A DNA stretch of 64,000 nt from Lachnospiraceae bacterium. Its GTDB lineage: Bacteria > Bacillota > Clostridia > Lachnospirales > Lachnospiraceae. A program made the translations under genes and the position numbers. Of the stretch, positions 7,769 to 16,383 are shown piece by piece; the stretch's first letter is position 1; the number at the start of each line of letters is the position of its first letter. Location of the stretch: the NCBI GenBank assembly GCA_902363445.1, contig CABJAB010000005.1:62001-126000 (forward strand), in the 5' to 3' direction. The notes under the pieces were generated by a model. The model saw nothing but the letters and a program-made list of their open reading frames with translations, was not told the origin of the DNA and ran no database searches.

Positions 7769-8875
7769 ATGGAGAAATCCAAAGTGTATTTTACCAGCAT
7801 GAGAGCAAAGGCGGGGGAAAACCTGCAGATGAAGCTTAAGAGGCTTCTGCGGAAGGCGGGGATTGAGACCATCGATTTTCAGGACAAATATGTGGCGGTA
7901 AAGATACATTTCGGAGAAAGGGGAAATCTTTCTTATCTGCGCCCCAACTATGCAAGGACCGTTGTGGATATGATAAAGGAGCTGGGAGGCCGTCCGTTTC
8001 TGACCGACTGCAATACGCTGTATATAGGCGGGAGGAAGAACGCGCTGGATCATATTGAGACGGCTTACATAAACGGATTCTCCCCATTTTCCACAGGATG
8101 CCATATTCTCATCGGAGACGGCCTGAAGGGAACAGATGATGTGGAAGTACCGGTAAATGGAGACTGGGTGAAGACGGCCAAAATCGGCAGAGCGGTCATG
8201 GATGCGGATATTATTATCTCTCTGACTCATTTTAAAGGGCATGAAATGACCGGCTTTGGAGGAACTCTTAAAAATCTGGGCATGGGCTGCGGCTCCCGCG
8301 CCGGGAAAATGGACATGCACAGCACGGGGAAGCCATATGTGAATCAGGAGCGCTGTATCGGATGTCATCAGTGTGAAAAGATCTGTGCCCACGGCGCGCC
8401 GGAATTTCATGAAGGGAAAGCGTCTATTGATCATGAAAAATGTGTGGGCTGCGGCCGCTGTATCGGAGTGTGTCCGAAGGATGCGGTCTGTGCGGCGAAG
8501 GATGCAACCAATGAGATCGTGAATCAGAAAATCGCGGAATACAGTTTGGCGGTCGTACAGGGAAGGCCTCAATTCCATATCAGTCTGGTGGTGGATGTTT
8601 CACCCTATTGCGACTGCCACGGTGAAAACGACAGAGCCATCGTGCCCAACGTAGGGATGTTCGCTTCCTTTGATCCGGTGGCCCTGGATGTAGCCTGCGC
8701 CGACGCAGTAAACGCACAGCCGGTTATTGCGGACAGCATCCTCGGCGAAAGCCATGGGCATGAGGATAGGGACCACTTTGGGAAAGTCAGCCCCAATACC
8801 AACTGGAAGGTGGGGATTGACCACGGGGTAAAGATAGGACTTGGAAGCAAAGACTATGAATTGATCGAGGTATGA
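7769..8875 (+). CDS. DUF362 protein with two [4Fe-4S] ferredoxin motifs
   Basis: 368 residues from ATG 7769 (AGAAGGAGGG just upstream; the longer frame from GTG 7733 lacks such a site). The DUF362 body covers most of the protein. Around residues 190-235 two clusters of ferredoxin type are seen: CIGCHQCEKICAHGA and CVGCGRCIGVCPKDA, eight cysteines in all. DUF362 proteins are cytoplasmic Fe-S proteins of unsettled function. It ends five bases before larC starts, so the two are tightly coupled; an electron-transfer role related to the Lar pathway or its client enzyme is possible but unproven. Confidence 0.85.
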   Translation: MEKSKVYFTSMRAKAGENLQMKLKRLLRKAGIETIDFQDKYVAVKIHFGERGNLSYLRPNYARTVVDMIKELGGRPFLTDCNTLYIGGRKNALDHIETAYINGFSPFSTGCHILIGDGLKGTDDVEVPVNGDWVKTAKIGRAVMDADIIISLTHFKGHEMTGFGGTLKNLGMGCGSRAGKMDMHSTGKPYVNQERCIGCHQCEKICAHGAPEFHEGKASIDHEKCVGCGRCIGVCPKDAVCAAKDATNEIVNQKIAEYSLAVVQGRPQFHISLVVDVSPYCDCHGENDRAIVPNVGMFASFDPVALDVACADAVNAQPVIADSILGESHGHEDRDHFGKVSPNTNWKVGIDHGVKIGLGSKDYELIEV

Positions 8876-8879
8876 GAGA

Positions 8880-10169
8880 ATGCTCTATTTAGAATGTTAT
8901 TCCGGAATAAGCGGAGATATGGCGGTGGCGGCCCTCCTGGATTTGGGGGCCAGCAGGGAAAAGCTGGAACAGGGGCTTGCCAGCCTCAAGGTGGACGGCT
9001 ATGAGATCAAGATTGGGCGCCGGATTAAATGCGGCATCGATGCCTGCAGCTTTGATGTGATACTTTCCGGAAAAGAAGACGGCCACAGCCATGATTATGT
9101 GGAACACAGCCACGGAGAATACGGTCATGAAGGAGAACATATTCACGGAGAACATGACGGCCATTGCCATGGAGGAGAGCACAGTCATGACGGCCACGGA
9201 GCGCATGATCATGTTCATCGGAATCTGGAGGAGATCGCCGGGATCATAAATGGATCCGGCATGACGGAAAGGGCGAAGAAAACAGCACTCCGAATTTTCC
9301 AGATCGTGGCGGAAGCGGAAGGAAAGGTGCACGGAAAGCCGGTGGAGGAAGTACACTTCCATGAAGTGGGAGCGGTGGATTCCATTGTGGATATCGCGGC
9401 GGCGGCAATCTGTCTGGATGACCTGGATATCACAGAAGCGGTGGTCTCCGAGATTAGTGAAGGAAGCGGGCATGTTCATTGTCAGCATGGGATTCTTCCG
9501 GTGCCGGTGCCGGCGGTGACAGCCATTGCGGAGCAGTACGGATTGTTCCTGAGACCGACAGATACGCGGGGCGAGATGGTGACGCCGACAGGAGCGGCCA
9601 TTGCGGCAGGAATCCGTACCAGAGAAGAGCTTCCGTCCTCTTATCGGATTGTGAAAACCGGAATGGGCGCCGGAAAGAAAGACTTTGCAAAGGCAAATAT
9701 CCTCCGGGCGTATCTGATCGAAGAGAAGAAACAGCCGGAAGCCATGTGGATGCTGGAAACCAATATAGACGATGTCACAGGAGAAGCTTTGGGATATGTG
9801 ATGGAGAAGCTTTTCCGTGCCGGAGCCAGGGATGTATGCTATGTCCCCGTCTTTATGAAGAAAAACAGGCCGGCGTATCTGATGAAGGTTGTATGTGATG
9901 AAAAAGACAGAGAACCGCTGGAGGAGCTGATCTTCCTGCATACAACCACCATAGGAATCCGCAGATACCGGCTGGAAAGAACGGCGCTGTCCCGAAAGCT
10001 TCTGACAGTGGAAACACCGTATGGCCAGGCAAGGGTAAAACAGGTATCCAGAGGGGAGATGACGTTTTACTATCCGGAGTACGAGGACGCGGCACGGTAT
10101 GCAGACGCTTCCGGCATTTCCTTTCAGGAAGCATATGAAGAAATCCGGAGAGCTGCCGGCTGCCTGTGA
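8880..10169 (+). CDS. larC: LarC, nickel insertase for the nickel-pincer nucleotide cofactor
   Basis: 429 residues, full length in one frame. LarC uses CTP to insert nickel into the pyridinium bis-thiocarboxylate nucleotide made by LarB and LarE. The N terminus MLYLECYSGISGDM is the family signature. Residues 69-113 are a histidine-rich tract (16 His in 45 residues), a likely nickel store. In Lactobacillus plantarum larC1 and larC2 are joined by a programmed frameshift; here the two halves are continuously fused, so no recoding is needed. Five bases after the DUF362 gene; larE follows. Confidence 0.93.
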   Translation: MLYLECYSGISGDMAVAALLDLGASREKLEQGLASLKVDGYEIKIGRRIKCGIDACSFDVILSGKEDGHSHDYVEHSHGEYGHEGEHIHGEHDGHCHGGEHSHDGHGAHDHVHRNLEEIAGIINGSGMTERAKKTALRIFQIVAEAEGKVHGKPVEEVHFHEVGAVDSIVDIAAAAICLDDLDITEAVVSEISEGSGHVHCQHGILPVPVPAVTAIAEQYGLFLRPTDTRGEMVTPTGAAIAAGIRTREELPSSYRIVKTGMGAGKKDFAKANILRAYLIEEKKQPEAMWMLETNIDDVTGEALGYVMEKLFRAGARDVCYVPVFMKKNRPAYLMKVVCDEKDREPLEELIFLHTTTIGIRRYRLERTALSRKLLTVETPYGQARVKQVSRGEMTFYYPEYEDAARYADASGISFQEAYEEIRRAAGCL

Positions 10170-10231
10170 CCGGGAAGGCCCTGGAAAAGCAGAAGGAGCC
10201 AATCTGGAGGAAAGGATGGGAACAAGAGAAA

Positions 10232-11044
10232 ATGGATGAATACGAACAAAAGAAGCAAATACTGACCAACATGGTACGGGATGCGGTAAGGAAGGGCGTG
10301 TGCATCGCGTTTTCCGGAGGGGTAGACAGCAGTCTGATCCTGGCGGCGGCCTGTCGGGAACAAAAGAAGACTGGCGGAGCGGTTTTTGGCGTGCTGTTCG
10401 ATACGTTTCTCCATTCGAAGCGGGATGGGGAGTCGGCAGAAAAGGTGGCTCTTGAATGCGGAGCAGATTTTGCCGTGATTCCCGTCAATGAGCTGGATAA
10501 TCCGGCGATTCTCGATAATCCTGTAGACAGATGCTACCAATGCAAAAAATTTCTGTTTACCAGACTGAAGGAATTCGCGGCAGAGCATCAATGCGCTGTT
10601 GTGATGGACGGAACCAACAAAGACGATAGAACGGCATACAGGCCCGGGCTGCGTGCGCTTTCTGAGCTGGGAATCCTGAGTCCGCTTAAGGAAGCCGGCT
10701 TCAGAAAAGAAGAAGTGCGGCGTTTGGCTGCTGAATATGGAGTTTCTGTGGCGGGAAAGCCGTCCAACTCCTGTCTGGCCACAAGGCTTCCCTATGGGAC
10801 CAGGCTGGAACCGAAGCTTTTGGAACGGATAGCCGCAGGAGAAAATTATCTGGCGGAGCTTGGCTTCAGGAGTGTCAGGATTCGGGTCCACGGGAAGATC
10901 GCGAGGATAGAGATAGACTTGAACCAGATTTCTTCTTTTATCACATTGAGGGAAGATATTGTAGCCCGATTAAAGGACTTGGGCTTTATTTATATAACAC
11001 TGGATGCCGAAGGATTCCGTTCTGGAAGCATGGATTTGCGATGA
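10232..11044 (+). CDS. larE: LarE, ATP-dependent sulfur transferase for the nickel-pincer cofactor
   Basis: 270 residues from ATG 10232; a GTG at 10166 overlapping larC would add 22 residues, but 270 is the family length. LarE converts the two carboxylates of LarB's product to thiocarboxylates. The PP-loop SGGVDSS sits near residue 28. The motif SCLATRLPYG holds the family cysteine; an extra CYQC motif near residue 95 gives three cysteines overall, which would fit the [4Fe-4S] type of LarE rather than the self-sacrificing single-cysteine type (inference). Lies between larC and larB. Confidence 0.9.
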   Translation: MDEYEQKKQILTNMVRDAVRKGVCIAFSGGVDSSLILAAACREQKKTGGAVFGVLFDTFLHSKRDGESAEKVALECGADFAVIPVNELDNPAILDNPVDRCYQCKKFLFTRLKEFAAEHQCAVVMDGTNKDDRTAYRPGLRALSELGILSPLKEAGFRKEEVRRLAAEYGVSVAGKPSNSCLATRLPYGTRLEPKLLERIAAGENYLAELGFRSVRIRVHGKIARIEIDLNQISSFITLREDIVARLKDLGFIYITLDAEGFRSGSMDLR

Positions 11045-11079
11045 ATGGCAGTCCGTATTAGCTGGACAGGAGAGAGAAC

Positions 11080-11832
11080 ATGGAAATAAGAGAAGTACTG
11101 GAACAGGTGAGAAGCGGAGAGCTTCCTTTGGAGGAAGCGGAGATTATGCTGGGCGGCCAGGAGTACGAAGATATCGGCTGCGCTAAGATTGATTTTCACA
11201 GGAACAAACGAAGAGGCTTTGGAGAAGTGATCTTCTGCAGGGGGAAAAAGCTTCCTCATCTGGTCCATATCTACGAAACCTTTCGTGACAGGCAGGTGAA
11301 CGTCATGGGGACCAGAGCCTCAAAGGAACAGTATGACGCCGTGCGGCTCGCGGTGCCTGAGGTGGTATACGATGAGATTTCCGGAGTATTGAAATATGAG
11401 CCGTTCCCCATGGAAAAGAAGGGCCTTGTGGCCGTATGCACCGGGGGCACTGCCGATATACCCGTAGCGGAAGAGGCGGCCCAGACGGCGGAATTTCACG
11501 GAAGTGAGGTCCTTCGGGTATTTGATGTGGGGGTAGCGGGGATTCACAGGCTCTTTTCGAAAATAGAAGAGATACGGAAAGCGAACTGCATTGTCGCGGT
11601 TGCCGGGATGGAGGGCGCGCTGGGAGGCGTCATCACGGGACTGGTGGATAAGCCGGTGATCGCCGTGCCGACCTCCATTGGATACGGCGCCAGCTTCGAG
11701 GGTGTGGCTCCGCTTCTCAGTATGCTCAATTCCTGTGCAGAAGGAATGGCGGTGGTGAATATTGACAATGGTTTCGGCGCAGGATATATGGGTGCACAGA
11801 TCAACAGGCTGATCGCAGAAGGAAATGAATAA
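11080..11832 (+). CDS. larB: LarB, nicotinate dinucleotide carboxylase for the nickel-pincer cofactor
   Basis: 250 residues, usual for LarB. It carboxylates and hydrolyses nicotinic acid adenine dinucleotide, the first step of nickel-pincer nucleotide synthesis. The C-terminal ~130 residues are like the AIR carboxylase PurE: VAVCTGGTADIPVAEEA, VAGMEGALGGVITGLVDKPVIAVPTSIGYGA, NSCAEGMAVVNIDNGFGAGY. The N-terminal part carries the LARB-specific region (CAKIDFHRNKRRGFGEVIF). ATG 11080 follows AGGAGAGAG. The AAA gene follows 44 bp after the stop. No larA (lactate racemase) is visible in the window. Confidence 0.92.
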   Translation: MEIREVLEQVRSGELPLEEAEIMLGGQEYEDIGCAKIDFHRNKRRGFGEVIFCRGKKLPHLVHIYETFRDRQVNVMGTRASKEQYDAVRLAVPEVVYDEISGVLKYEPFPMEKKGLVAVCTGGTADIPVAEEAAQTAEFHGSEVLRVFDVGVAGIHRLFSKIEEIRKANCIVAVAGMEGALGGVITGLVDKPVIAVPTSIGYGASFEGVAPLLSMLNSCAEGMAVVNIDNGFGAGYMGAQINRLIAEGNE

Positions 11833-11876
11833 CTTAGCCCGCCAACGATGGCGGCAGAAGAAAGAGGTGCGCGGCA

Positions 11877-12800
11877 ATGGCAGAAGAGACTGCATTTTTA
11901 AAAGAGCAGAAGGTAGATGAAGGGCTGATAGCCGATCTGGAGGCTTTCCGGAAATTATATGATGTGGAAGAGAGTGAAAAACAGAGGCTGGTGATACCGA
12001 TGATTCCCTTTTATGGGAAGGACATCCTGGAGCAGGCAATCGCCGCGCTTTTGCAGGGGGAGAATCTGCTCCTTTCCGGCTCTAAGGCCACCGGGAAGAA
12101 TGTACTGGCAGAAAATTTGGCTTATCTGTTCGGACGGCCCGCTTATAATATCTCGTTCCATGTGAATACGGACAGCAGTTCCCTGATCGGTACGGATACC
12201 TTTAAGGACAATGAAGTGACTCTGAGGAGAGGGCCCGTTTATCAGTGCGCCGAATACGGCGGCTTCGGGGTGCTGGATGAGATCAATATGGCAAAGAACG
12301 ACGCGGTCTCGGTGCTGCATGCCACGCTGGATTACCGGAGGATCATAGACGTTCCGGGGTATGAAAAAATATCGCTTCACCCGGCCGCCAGATTCATTGG
12401 TACAATGAATTATGGATATGCGGGGACGAAAGAGCTTAATGAAGCCCTCGTCTCCAGATTCCAGGTCATTGATATGCCGCCGGTGGATGAAGCTACTCTG
12501 ATGAAAATACTGAAGGTGATGTTTCCTGACGGAAAGGACAAGGCGTTGGAACAATTCTCCGGCCTTTTCCTGGATTTGCAGCTAAAGGCGTTTAACGGAG
12601 AGATCACGACCCGGCCGTTGGATCTGAGAGGGCTTCTGGCATCCATGAAGACCATGAGGAGCGGTCTTCGTCCAGCCTTAGCCGTGAAAATGGGGATTAC
12701 CAATAAGACCTTTGATATTTTTGAAAAAGAGATCATCGGCGATGTGGTCATGACCAGGATTCCCGACAGCTGGACGGCGGCAGACGTATTTGAGTCCTAA
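11877..12800 (+). CDS. MoxR-family AAA ATPase, second copy
   Basis: 307 residues. Walker A is GSKATGKN (68-75), a divergent form; Walker B GVLDEINMAK near 139; sensor 1 IGTMNYGY; arginine finger region EALVSRFQV. The fold is the MoxR/CbbQ/NorQ class that works with a VWA protein to mature metalloenzymes. ATG follows AAAGAGGTG. The next gene, a VWA protein 40 bp downstream, is the obvious partner. It sits directly behind larB, in the same direction, so co-transcription with cofactor genes is likely. Confidence 0.88.
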   Translation: MAEETAFLKEQKVDEGLIADLEAFRKLYDVEESEKQRLVIPMIPFYGKDILEQAIAALLQGENLLLSGSKATGKNVLAENLAYLFGRPAYNISFHVNTDSSSLIGTDTFKDNEVTLRRGPVYQCAEYGGFGVLDEINMAKNDAVSVLHATLDYRRIIDVPGYEKISLHPAARFIGTMNYGYAGTKELNEALVSRFQVIDMPPVDEATLMKILKVMFPDGKDKALEQFSGLFLDLQLKAFNGEITTRPLDLRGLLASMKTMRSGLRPALAVKMGITNKTFDIFEKEIIGDVVMTRIPDSWTAADVFES

Positions 12801-12840
12801 GCGCAGGCAGGAGCGGTAGAAAACAGGAAGAGGTACGTGA

Positions 12841-14613
12841 ATGAAGGAATATTGGGAAAATGAGCATCAGATGGAAGTGGAAAACCGTATCCGGAACCTG
12901 ATGTGGACCGTCAGCGGCGACTATGGTCTGGAAGTTTCTTTGGATGTGGACTCTTTTCAGAAGTCCAGATATATTTCTCTATATGATGCGGTCAAACAGG
13001 GGGCCTTTGCCAGATATTTTGACAAGGACGCCCTGGCCCTTTACGTGCTGAAAAAAACATTTTTGGGGGCGGAGCAGAAAAATCTGATGAGGCTGGCCCA
13101 GACTTGCGTGGACGCGGCGGTCCACAGAAAAGTTGAGGAAGAGCGAAGCGGTGTGCGGGAGATCCGCCTGCAGGCGTTTTCCGACATTCTGGAGTATGAC
13201 GACAGAAGGCTGGCGGAATCCATGACCGGTATGCTGAGGATGGCGTATATGAAAAAGGCTCTGGCGCCGGGATACCGGGCGACCAGGAAGCTTGAGCAGG
13301 CGCTGGCTGACGTGCTGAGCCTTGAGGAAGCTTCCGAAACCATGGACATCATCCGAGTGGTGGACGGTTTGTATAACCGCCTTTTGGACAGGCACTTTGA
13401 GGAAAAACAAGGAGGCCTGGACGAGGTGCTGGCTGTGACCTTGGAGGAGCTTGCGGAGTTTGGATGGAGGGACTTTCTGAAGGAAAACGCTTCCGAGGAG
13501 AGCTTTGACGATTATAGGAAGCGGGTCACCCAGGCCATGACGAGGACGGCCCAGGAGGATGAGCGGGAGAAGGAGGAGAAAAGAGAAAGGAATACCCATA
13601 TAGTCCGTGTAAAAGAAGAGGATCTGCAGAAGGTGTATTCGTATGTGGAACTAAACTTCGGAAGATCCTATTTGAGCCGCCTGGAAGGAAAGCGGCTGGA
13701 TTATCGGCTGTGCCGGGGAGCTCATGGGGACTGCAGCCTGTATTTTACGGAAGGAATCCTGAGAAGCCCGGTGAAGAATAATTATCAGTACCAATACGCT
13801 CTGCGGCAGGCGGAGCAGAACAAAAGAGTATATTATCAAAATCATAATCTGGCCAGGAAGAATATAACGATCCTGACGGGAGTTCTGAAACAGGCGCTTA
13901 TGCGGCGGAGCGAAATGGAATACGTCAGGGACGACCACGGCCATGTGACGCCGAATCTGCTCTGGAAGGTGGGAAGGACAGAAGACAAGAGGCTTTTCAC
14001 CAGGACGATCAACCGGAATTCGACGGACTTTGTCGTGGATGTGCTGATCGACGCCAGCGGTTCCCAAAGAGTGAGGCAGCCCAAGGTAGCCCTGCAGGGA
14101 TATATCATCAGCAGAGCGCTGAGCAGCGTGGAGATTCCCCATCGGGTCATGAGCTTTTGTACCTTTTGGGACTATACGGTGCTGCACCGTTTTCGGGACT
14201 ATGACGAAGACAAATCTGCGGATAAGAATATCATGGAATACACGACTTCGTCCAATAACCGGGATGGCCTGGCCATCCGGGCGGCCGCGGACGGGCTTAT
14301 GAAGCGGCAGGAAGAAAATAAGATTCTGATCGTACTGAGTGACGGAAGGCCCAACGACATAATCGTGAACAGGCCGAACAGCAAGAACCCTCACACCTAC
14401 GGCGGGGAATACGCGGTCACGGATACGGCCAGGGAAGTGCGGCATGCCAGGAACATGGGGATATCTGTCCTTGGAGTGTTTGCGGGAAAAGAAATTGACC
14501 TGAGCGCGGAGAAAAAGATATTTGGAAAGGACTTTGCCTACATTCGGGATATCGCCAATTTCTCCAATGTGGTGGGAACTTATTTAAAACGGCAGCTGGA
14601 CGCGGACAGCTGA
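12841..14613 (+). CDS. VWA-domain protein (CobT/NorD-like), partner of MoxR ATPase
   Basis: 590 residues. The C-terminal ~200 residues form a VWA domain with a MIDAS motif DASGS at 404-408, a TTSSNNRDGLAIR loop and LSDGRPND. The N-terminal 390 residues are helical and charged, ending with a Glu/Lys/Arg-rich linker (near 240-255). The organisation is that of CobT/NorD/CbbO partners of AAA proteins in metal insertion or enzyme activation. No signal peptide, so cytoplasmic. ATG 12841 follows AAGAGGTACGTG. Confidence 0.86.
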   Translation: MKEYWENEHQMEVENRIRNLMWTVSGDYGLEVSLDVDSFQKSRYISLYDAVKQGAFARYFDKDALALYVLKKTFLGAEQKNLMRLAQTCVDAAVHRKVEEERSGVREIRLQAFSDILEYDDRRLAESMTGMLRMAYMKKALAPGYRATRKLEQALADVLSLEEASETMDIIRVVDGLYNRLLDRHFEEKQGGLDEVLAVTLEELAEFGWRDFLKENASEESFDDYRKRVTQAMTRTAQEDEREKEEKRERNTHIVRVKEEDLQKVYSYVELNFGRSYLSRLEGKRLDYRLCRGAHGDCSLYFTEGILRSPVKNNYQYQYALRQAEQNKRVYYQNHNLARKNITILTGVLKQALMRRSEMEYVRDDHGHVTPNLLWKVGRTEDKRLFTRTINRNSTDFVVDVLIDASGSQRVRQPKVALQGYIISRALSSVEIPHRVMSFCTFWDYTVLHRFRDYDEDKSADKNIMEYTTSSNNRDGLAIRAAADGLMKRQEENKILIVLSDGRPNDIIVNRPNSKNPHTYGGEYAVTDTAREVRHARNMGISVLGVFAGKEIDLSAEKKIFGKDFAYIRDIANFSNVVGTYLKRQLDADS

Positions 14614-14670
14614 AACAGAGCCTATAAGAGGAAGACGAGAGAAGAAGTACAGGAAGAGAGGAATAGAAAA

Positions 14671-15150
14671 GTGGAAAATAGACTGGAATTTCGTTTTGCG
14701 GAGGAAAAAGATACGCCTCTGATTTTATATTTTATCAAGGAACTGGCAGTATATGAGAAGATGCTGGAGGAGGTAGTGGCTACCGAAGAGACGCTTGAGG
14801 AATGGATCTTTCAGAAGAAAAAGGCGGAAGTGTTTTTCGCCGTGGCGGACGGAAAAGAAGTGGGATTCGCCCTGTTTTTTCATAACTACTCTACCTTCGT
14901 CGGGAAAGCGGGACTCTATCTGGAGGATTTGTTCATCCTGCCGGAATACAGGGGAAAAGGATATGGAAAGGCAATTTTTAGAAAGCTGGCGCAGATTGCA
15001 GTGGAGCGGGGCTGCGGTAGGATGGAATGGTCCTGCCTGGACTGGAACAGTCCCAGTATTCATTTTTACCGTTCCCTGGGAGCAGTGTCCATGGATGAGT
15101 GGACAACGTACCGGCTGGCGGGAGACGCCCTGGAAAAAATGGCAGAGTAG
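14671..15150 (+). CDS. GNAT family N-acetyltransferase
   Basis: 159 residues. Acetyl-CoA binding signature LFILPEYRGKGYGKAIFRKLA near residues 88-108 (the RGKGYG P-loop), with the family's terminal WNSPSIHFYRSLGA motif. It resembles spermidine/diamine acetyltransferase-like members, but the substrate is not readable. GTG 14671 is the start, behind AGGAAGAGAGG. It is 57 bp after the VWA gene and may be the end of the lar/MoxR operon. A repeat copy follows. Confidence 0.85.
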   Translation: MENRLEFRFAEEKDTPLILYFIKELAVYEKMLEEVVATEETLEEWIFQKKKAEVFFAVADGKEVGFALFFHNYSTFVGKAGLYLEDLFILPEYRGKGYGKAIFRKLAQIAVERGCGRMEWSCLDWNSPSIHFYRSLGAVSMDEWTTYRLAGDALEKMAE

Positions 15151-15243
15151 TATTGGCGCTGCGGTATAAAGTTACCAGTGCTGTAATGGTTCTCTGATTG
15201 TATGAAAATTCACTGGAGGGAATACGGGAGTCCGCTGCTTTAT

Positions 15244-15600
15244 GCGCGCGGGCTGCGTGTGCCGTTTCTTTGTCAGAATCAAAGAAGAGACGATCATTCA
15301 GGAAGGGGCGGCTGTCAGGACGCCGGCAGAAAGATTCCAGGACGGCCTAAAGGTGAGCGCCGCAGGGCACCGGCCGATGTTCCACAGGCGGAAAGGAGGC
15401 AGAAACGGAGATTCCGACTCCGTTTCTGAGCGAACGGGAGACGGGAAATCATAAAGATTTCCTGTTGACTGTAAGCGGTACTCTTGGAGCGGGGATAAAG
15501 CGGCCTGTGCGTCGCCAGTGAACCGGAATCGTGACGGCCGGGAATTTCTGCCGGCGTATGACTGGGTCATAATGATTTAATGATTCTGAAAAGTATTCTT
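15244..15600 (+). repeat. Structured intergenic repeat, copy 2
   Basis: Same family as 1261-1627 (opposite strand) and 31464-31830. Kept parts include GACGCCGGCAGAAAGATTCC, GGCCTAAAGGTGAGCGCCGC, the CAGAAACGGA/TCCGTTTCTG inverted repeat, GGGAAATCATAAAGATTTCC, GCGGTACTCTTGGAGCGG and the end ATGATTCTGAAAAGTATTC. Nothing else is seen between the GNAT gene and rubrerythrin. Confidence 0.8.
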
Positions 15601-15695
15601 TCGTATATACAGCGAAAACTTGGTGCATACTGGAAATGAAGCGAATATTCCATCCGCCGCAGGCGGAGAAAACATTATTTCCAGGAGGTTTTGCA

Positions 15696-16292
15696 ATGGC
15701 AAACATGAATTTAAAAGACAGTGAAACGAAACGGAATCTGCTCCGGGCGTTTGCGGGTGAGAGCCAGGCGAGAAGCCGCTACACTATCGCGGCGGGAAAG
15801 GCTAAAAAACAAAAACTGCAGGTTGTGGAACAGGTCTTCCGGTTTACGGCTGACCAGGAAAAAGAGCATGCAGAGATTTTTTATAATCATCTGAAGGAAC
15901 TCACAGGAGAGAATCTGGAAATTGACGGTGCGTATCCGATCGAGGTCTACGACGATGCGGAGAGCCTTTTGAATGCGGCCAGACATGATGAATACGAAGA
16001 ATATGAAAATGTGTATCCTGCATTTGCCGACGTTGCAGAAAAAGAAGGTTTTCAGGAAGTGGCGGCCAGCTTCCGCCAGATCGCAAAAATCGAGAAGATC
16101 CATGGCGACCGGTTTGGAAAGTTCGAAGAGCTTCTGAAAAATAATCAGCTGTTCGAGTCCAAAGAAGAAGCCAGCTATATGTGCCTCAACTGCGGTTACA
16201 TTTACAGCGGGACAAAAGTGCCGGAAATCTGCCCTGTGTGCAAGCACGACAAGGGATATTTCATCAATGTAGAAATGGCCCCGTATTTATGA
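15696..16292 (+). CDS. rbr: Rubrerythrin
   Basis: 198 residues from ATG 15696 (AGGAGG at 15683-15688). Rubrerythrin is a cytoplasmic non-haem diiron peroxidase of anaerobes that reduces hydrogen peroxide. The N-terminal four-helix domain has the diiron ligands (FAGESQARSRY, DQEKEHAEIF, and EKEGF and KIEKIHGDRF further on). The C-terminal rubredoxin-like domain binds one Fe through CLNCGYIYSG and CPVCKHDKGYF. Monocistronic, flanked by the repeat copy and by the tandem array. Confidence 0.95.
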   Translation: MANMNLKDSETKRNLLRAFAGESQARSRYTIAAGKAKKQKLQVVEQVFRFTADQEKEHAEIFYNHLKELTGENLEIDGAYPIEVYDDAESLLNAARHDEYEEYENVYPAFADVAEKEGFQEVAASFRQIAKIEKIHGDRFGKFEELLKNNQLFESKEEASYMCLNCGYIYSGTKVPEICPVCKHDKGYFINVEMAPYL

Positions 16293-16316
16293 TATACTGA
16301 TAAGCGGATTGAGCGT

Positions 16317-16369
16317 GGATTCCGCAAGGAATACGCCATGCTTGCATGAGCGTAAGCCTTGCGGAATCC
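16317..16369 (+). other. 13-bp perfect hairpin after rubrerythrin
   Basis: GGATTCCGCAAGG (16317-16329) pairs exactly with CCTTGCGGAATCC (16357-16369) over a 27-nt loop. No T-run follows, so it is not a standard terminator. It lies immediately before the tandem array and shares the ATTCCGC / GCGGAAT words with the array units. Confidence 0.6.
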
Positions 16370-16383
16370 ATGTGAGAGCGCAA

